Source: Bacteroides sp. (GTDB lineage Bacteria > Bacteroidota > Bacteroidia > Bacteroidales > Bacteroidaceae). From it: DNA of 64,000 nucleotides. This document shows positions 62,989 to 64,000 of the stretch, in pieces (within the stretch, counting starts at the first letter, position 1; each line of letters begins with the position of its first letter). The notes beneath the pieces were generated by a model, which did no database searches, was not told the origin of the DNA, and worked only from the letters and a program-made list of their open reading frames with translations. The position numbers and the translations under genes were made by a program. Where the stretch lies: contig JALCME010000010.1 in the NCBI GenBank assembly GCA_022648295.1, forward strand, positions 62,001 through 126,000, given 5' to 3'.

Positions 62989-64000
62989 TCATAGCTCCGC
63001 ATATTTTGTTGCATTTACCCCCCAAAAGGATTTAAAGCATTTACTAAAGTAATGAGGATCACTATATCCCACCATATAGGCTATTTCCCCCATGGAGTAT
63101 TGCTTTGTTTTTATCAATTCCGCTGCCTTTTGCATGCGCTTTTCCTTAATATACATAATGGGCGAAAGTCCCGTCAACGATTTCAGCTTGCAGAAGAAGT
63201 TGGTCCGGCTTAAACTAAAGGCATCCACCAGATCATCAACGCTCAACTCGGAGTTATCCATCTTTTCATCCATTACATCAGCAAGCCGATTCAGGAAAAT
63301 ACGGTCTTTCTCCGATAATTGCAGTTCATCACATTCACCTCCTGCTTCCGCAGAAGACGCACTGTGATTGGAATAATAGGCCTGCAATTTTGCTCTTTGT
63401 GCTAACAGACTATCTACCTTAGCCTGTAGATAATTAACACTAAAAGGCTTGGTTACATAGTCATCGGCACCGGTCTCTATGCCCGTCACCACACTGTCCA
63501 TATCTGTTTTTGCCGTAAGTATAATGGCTGGGATATGCGAGGTCCGTTCATCACTCCTTAATTCCCGGAGCATCTCAATGCCATCCTTAACAGGCATCAT
63601 GAGGTCCGTAAGGATGATATCCGGCAAATATTGAACAGCCTTTTCAGCTCCCTCCTGCCCGTTTTCCGCTTCTATGTACCGGAAACGTGTTTCAAATATC
63701 TGTTTAATGAAGCTCCTCAACTCTTTGTTATCCTCCACAATGAGCATAAGCAACCGGGACTCACAGTCCCGCTCAACTTCAGGTTCGGTCGGAACGCCGG
63801 AAGAGCCGGGTATGGACTCGGAAGGCAGGTCTTCGAGCATAAATTCGGTGGATGGCGGATAATGACTCATCCCCTTTAACAACCGGACAAAGAAAGTACT
63901 ACCCTTACCCACCTCACTCTCCACCGAAATATTTCCCCGATGCATCTCTACCAATTCTTTCGCTAGAGCCAGTCCGATGCCCGAGCTTTCCCAAGGAGTG
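62989..64000 (-). CDS. Hybrid two-component regulator (HTCS), C-terminal part
   Basis: 337 residues seen; the 5' end is beyond the right edge. The visible start is the last part of a histidine-kinase ATPase domain (SSGIGLALAKEL, the G2 box). A receiver domain follows with MLIVEDNKELR, phospho-acceptor Asp in DIILTDLMMP, and the Lys in YVTKPFSVNYL. The last 100 residues are an AraC-type DNA-binding domain (VDDLVDAFSLSRTNFFCKLK and MGEIAYMVGYSDPHYFSKCF). HTCS proteins sense a glycan product in the periplasm and turn on a utilisation locus; the target locus is not visible. Confidence 0.93.
   Translation of the reverse strand, partial: TPWESSGIGLALAKELVEMHRGNISVESEVGKGSTFFVRLLKGMSHYPPSTEFMLEDLPSESIPGSSGVPTEPEVERDCESRLLMLIVEDNKELRSFIKQIFETRFRYIEAENGQEGAEKAVQYLPDIILTDLMMPVKDGIEMLRELRSDERTSHIPAIILTAKTDMDSVVTGIETGADDYVTKPFSVNYLQAKVDSLLAQRAKLQAYYSNHSASSAEAGGECDELQLSEKDRIFLNRLADVMDEKMDNSELSVDDLVDAFSLSRTNFFCKLKSLTGLSPIMYIKEKRMQKAAELIKTKQYSMGEIAYMVGYSDPHYFSKCFKSFWGVNATKYAEL

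Overview
The window is a chromosomal segment of a gut-type Bacteroidales bacterium (Bacteroides or Phocaeicola). The signs are a SusC/SusD pair, a hybrid two-component regulator with an AraC-type output, DUF3244/DUF3836/DUF6078/DUF6377-type proteins found mainly in this order, the conserved gene run methyltransferase-ftsX-DUF3098-uppP-truB-queA-folK, and repeated matches upstream of genes to the Bacteroidetes -7 promoter element TAnnTTTG. I could not run searches, so family names rest on motifs I can read and on memory of the families.

Layout. 1-6645 (minus): the promoter-proximal part of a surface-glycan cluster: flippase, GT23-like transferase, GT14-like branching transferase and three GT4-type transferases, the last running off the left edge; metG (6722-8761) lies just upstream. 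8896-10324: HAD hydrolase and class-I glutamine amidotransferase. 10442-22462 (minus): an AT-rich accessory block. In transcription order it reads TPR/HTH membrane regulator, outer-membrane barrel, second near-paralogous TPR/HTH regulator, DUF3244 secreted protein, small Cys-containing RiPP precursor, radical-SAM/SPASM maturase, second outer-membrane barrel. This is the best candidate for an undescribed system. 22787-22895 holds a short array of degenerate palindromes at 22-bp spacing. 22952-24411: DUF6078 and DUF3836 proteins. 24593-29817 (plus): the conserved housekeeping run. 29877-37678: a DUF6377-type regulator gene broken by an in-frame stop, then SusC, SusD and a histidine phosphatase. 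37956-44488: metK, LOG protein, DUF4271, hemD, rnpA, yidD, tatD-like, tyrS and tRNA-Gln. 44717-48488: TonB receptor plus metallophosphoesterase. 48652-51710: kduI, kduD and DUF4861 (uronate catabolism). 52026-55506 (minus): succinate dehydrogenase/fumarate reductase. 55714-61945: AraC regulator, PAP2 phosphatase, dprA, thioesterase, U32 protein, DUF2059 and dihydrouridine synthase. 61946-62988: a 1-kb non-coding region filled with three different 22-bp-period repeat arrays. 62989-64000: C-terminal part of a hybrid two-component regulator.

How it works together. The left cluster builds and flips a surface glycan. Two separate outer-membrane-receptor/phosphatase modules (SusCD with a histidine phosphatase; TonB receptor with a metallophosphoesterase) look like routes for scavenging phosphorylated organic compounds. 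kduI/kduD/DUF4861 feed unsaturated uronates to 2-keto-3-deoxygluconate. The radical-SAM block could make, move and sense a modified peptide, but this is inference from gene neighbourhood only.
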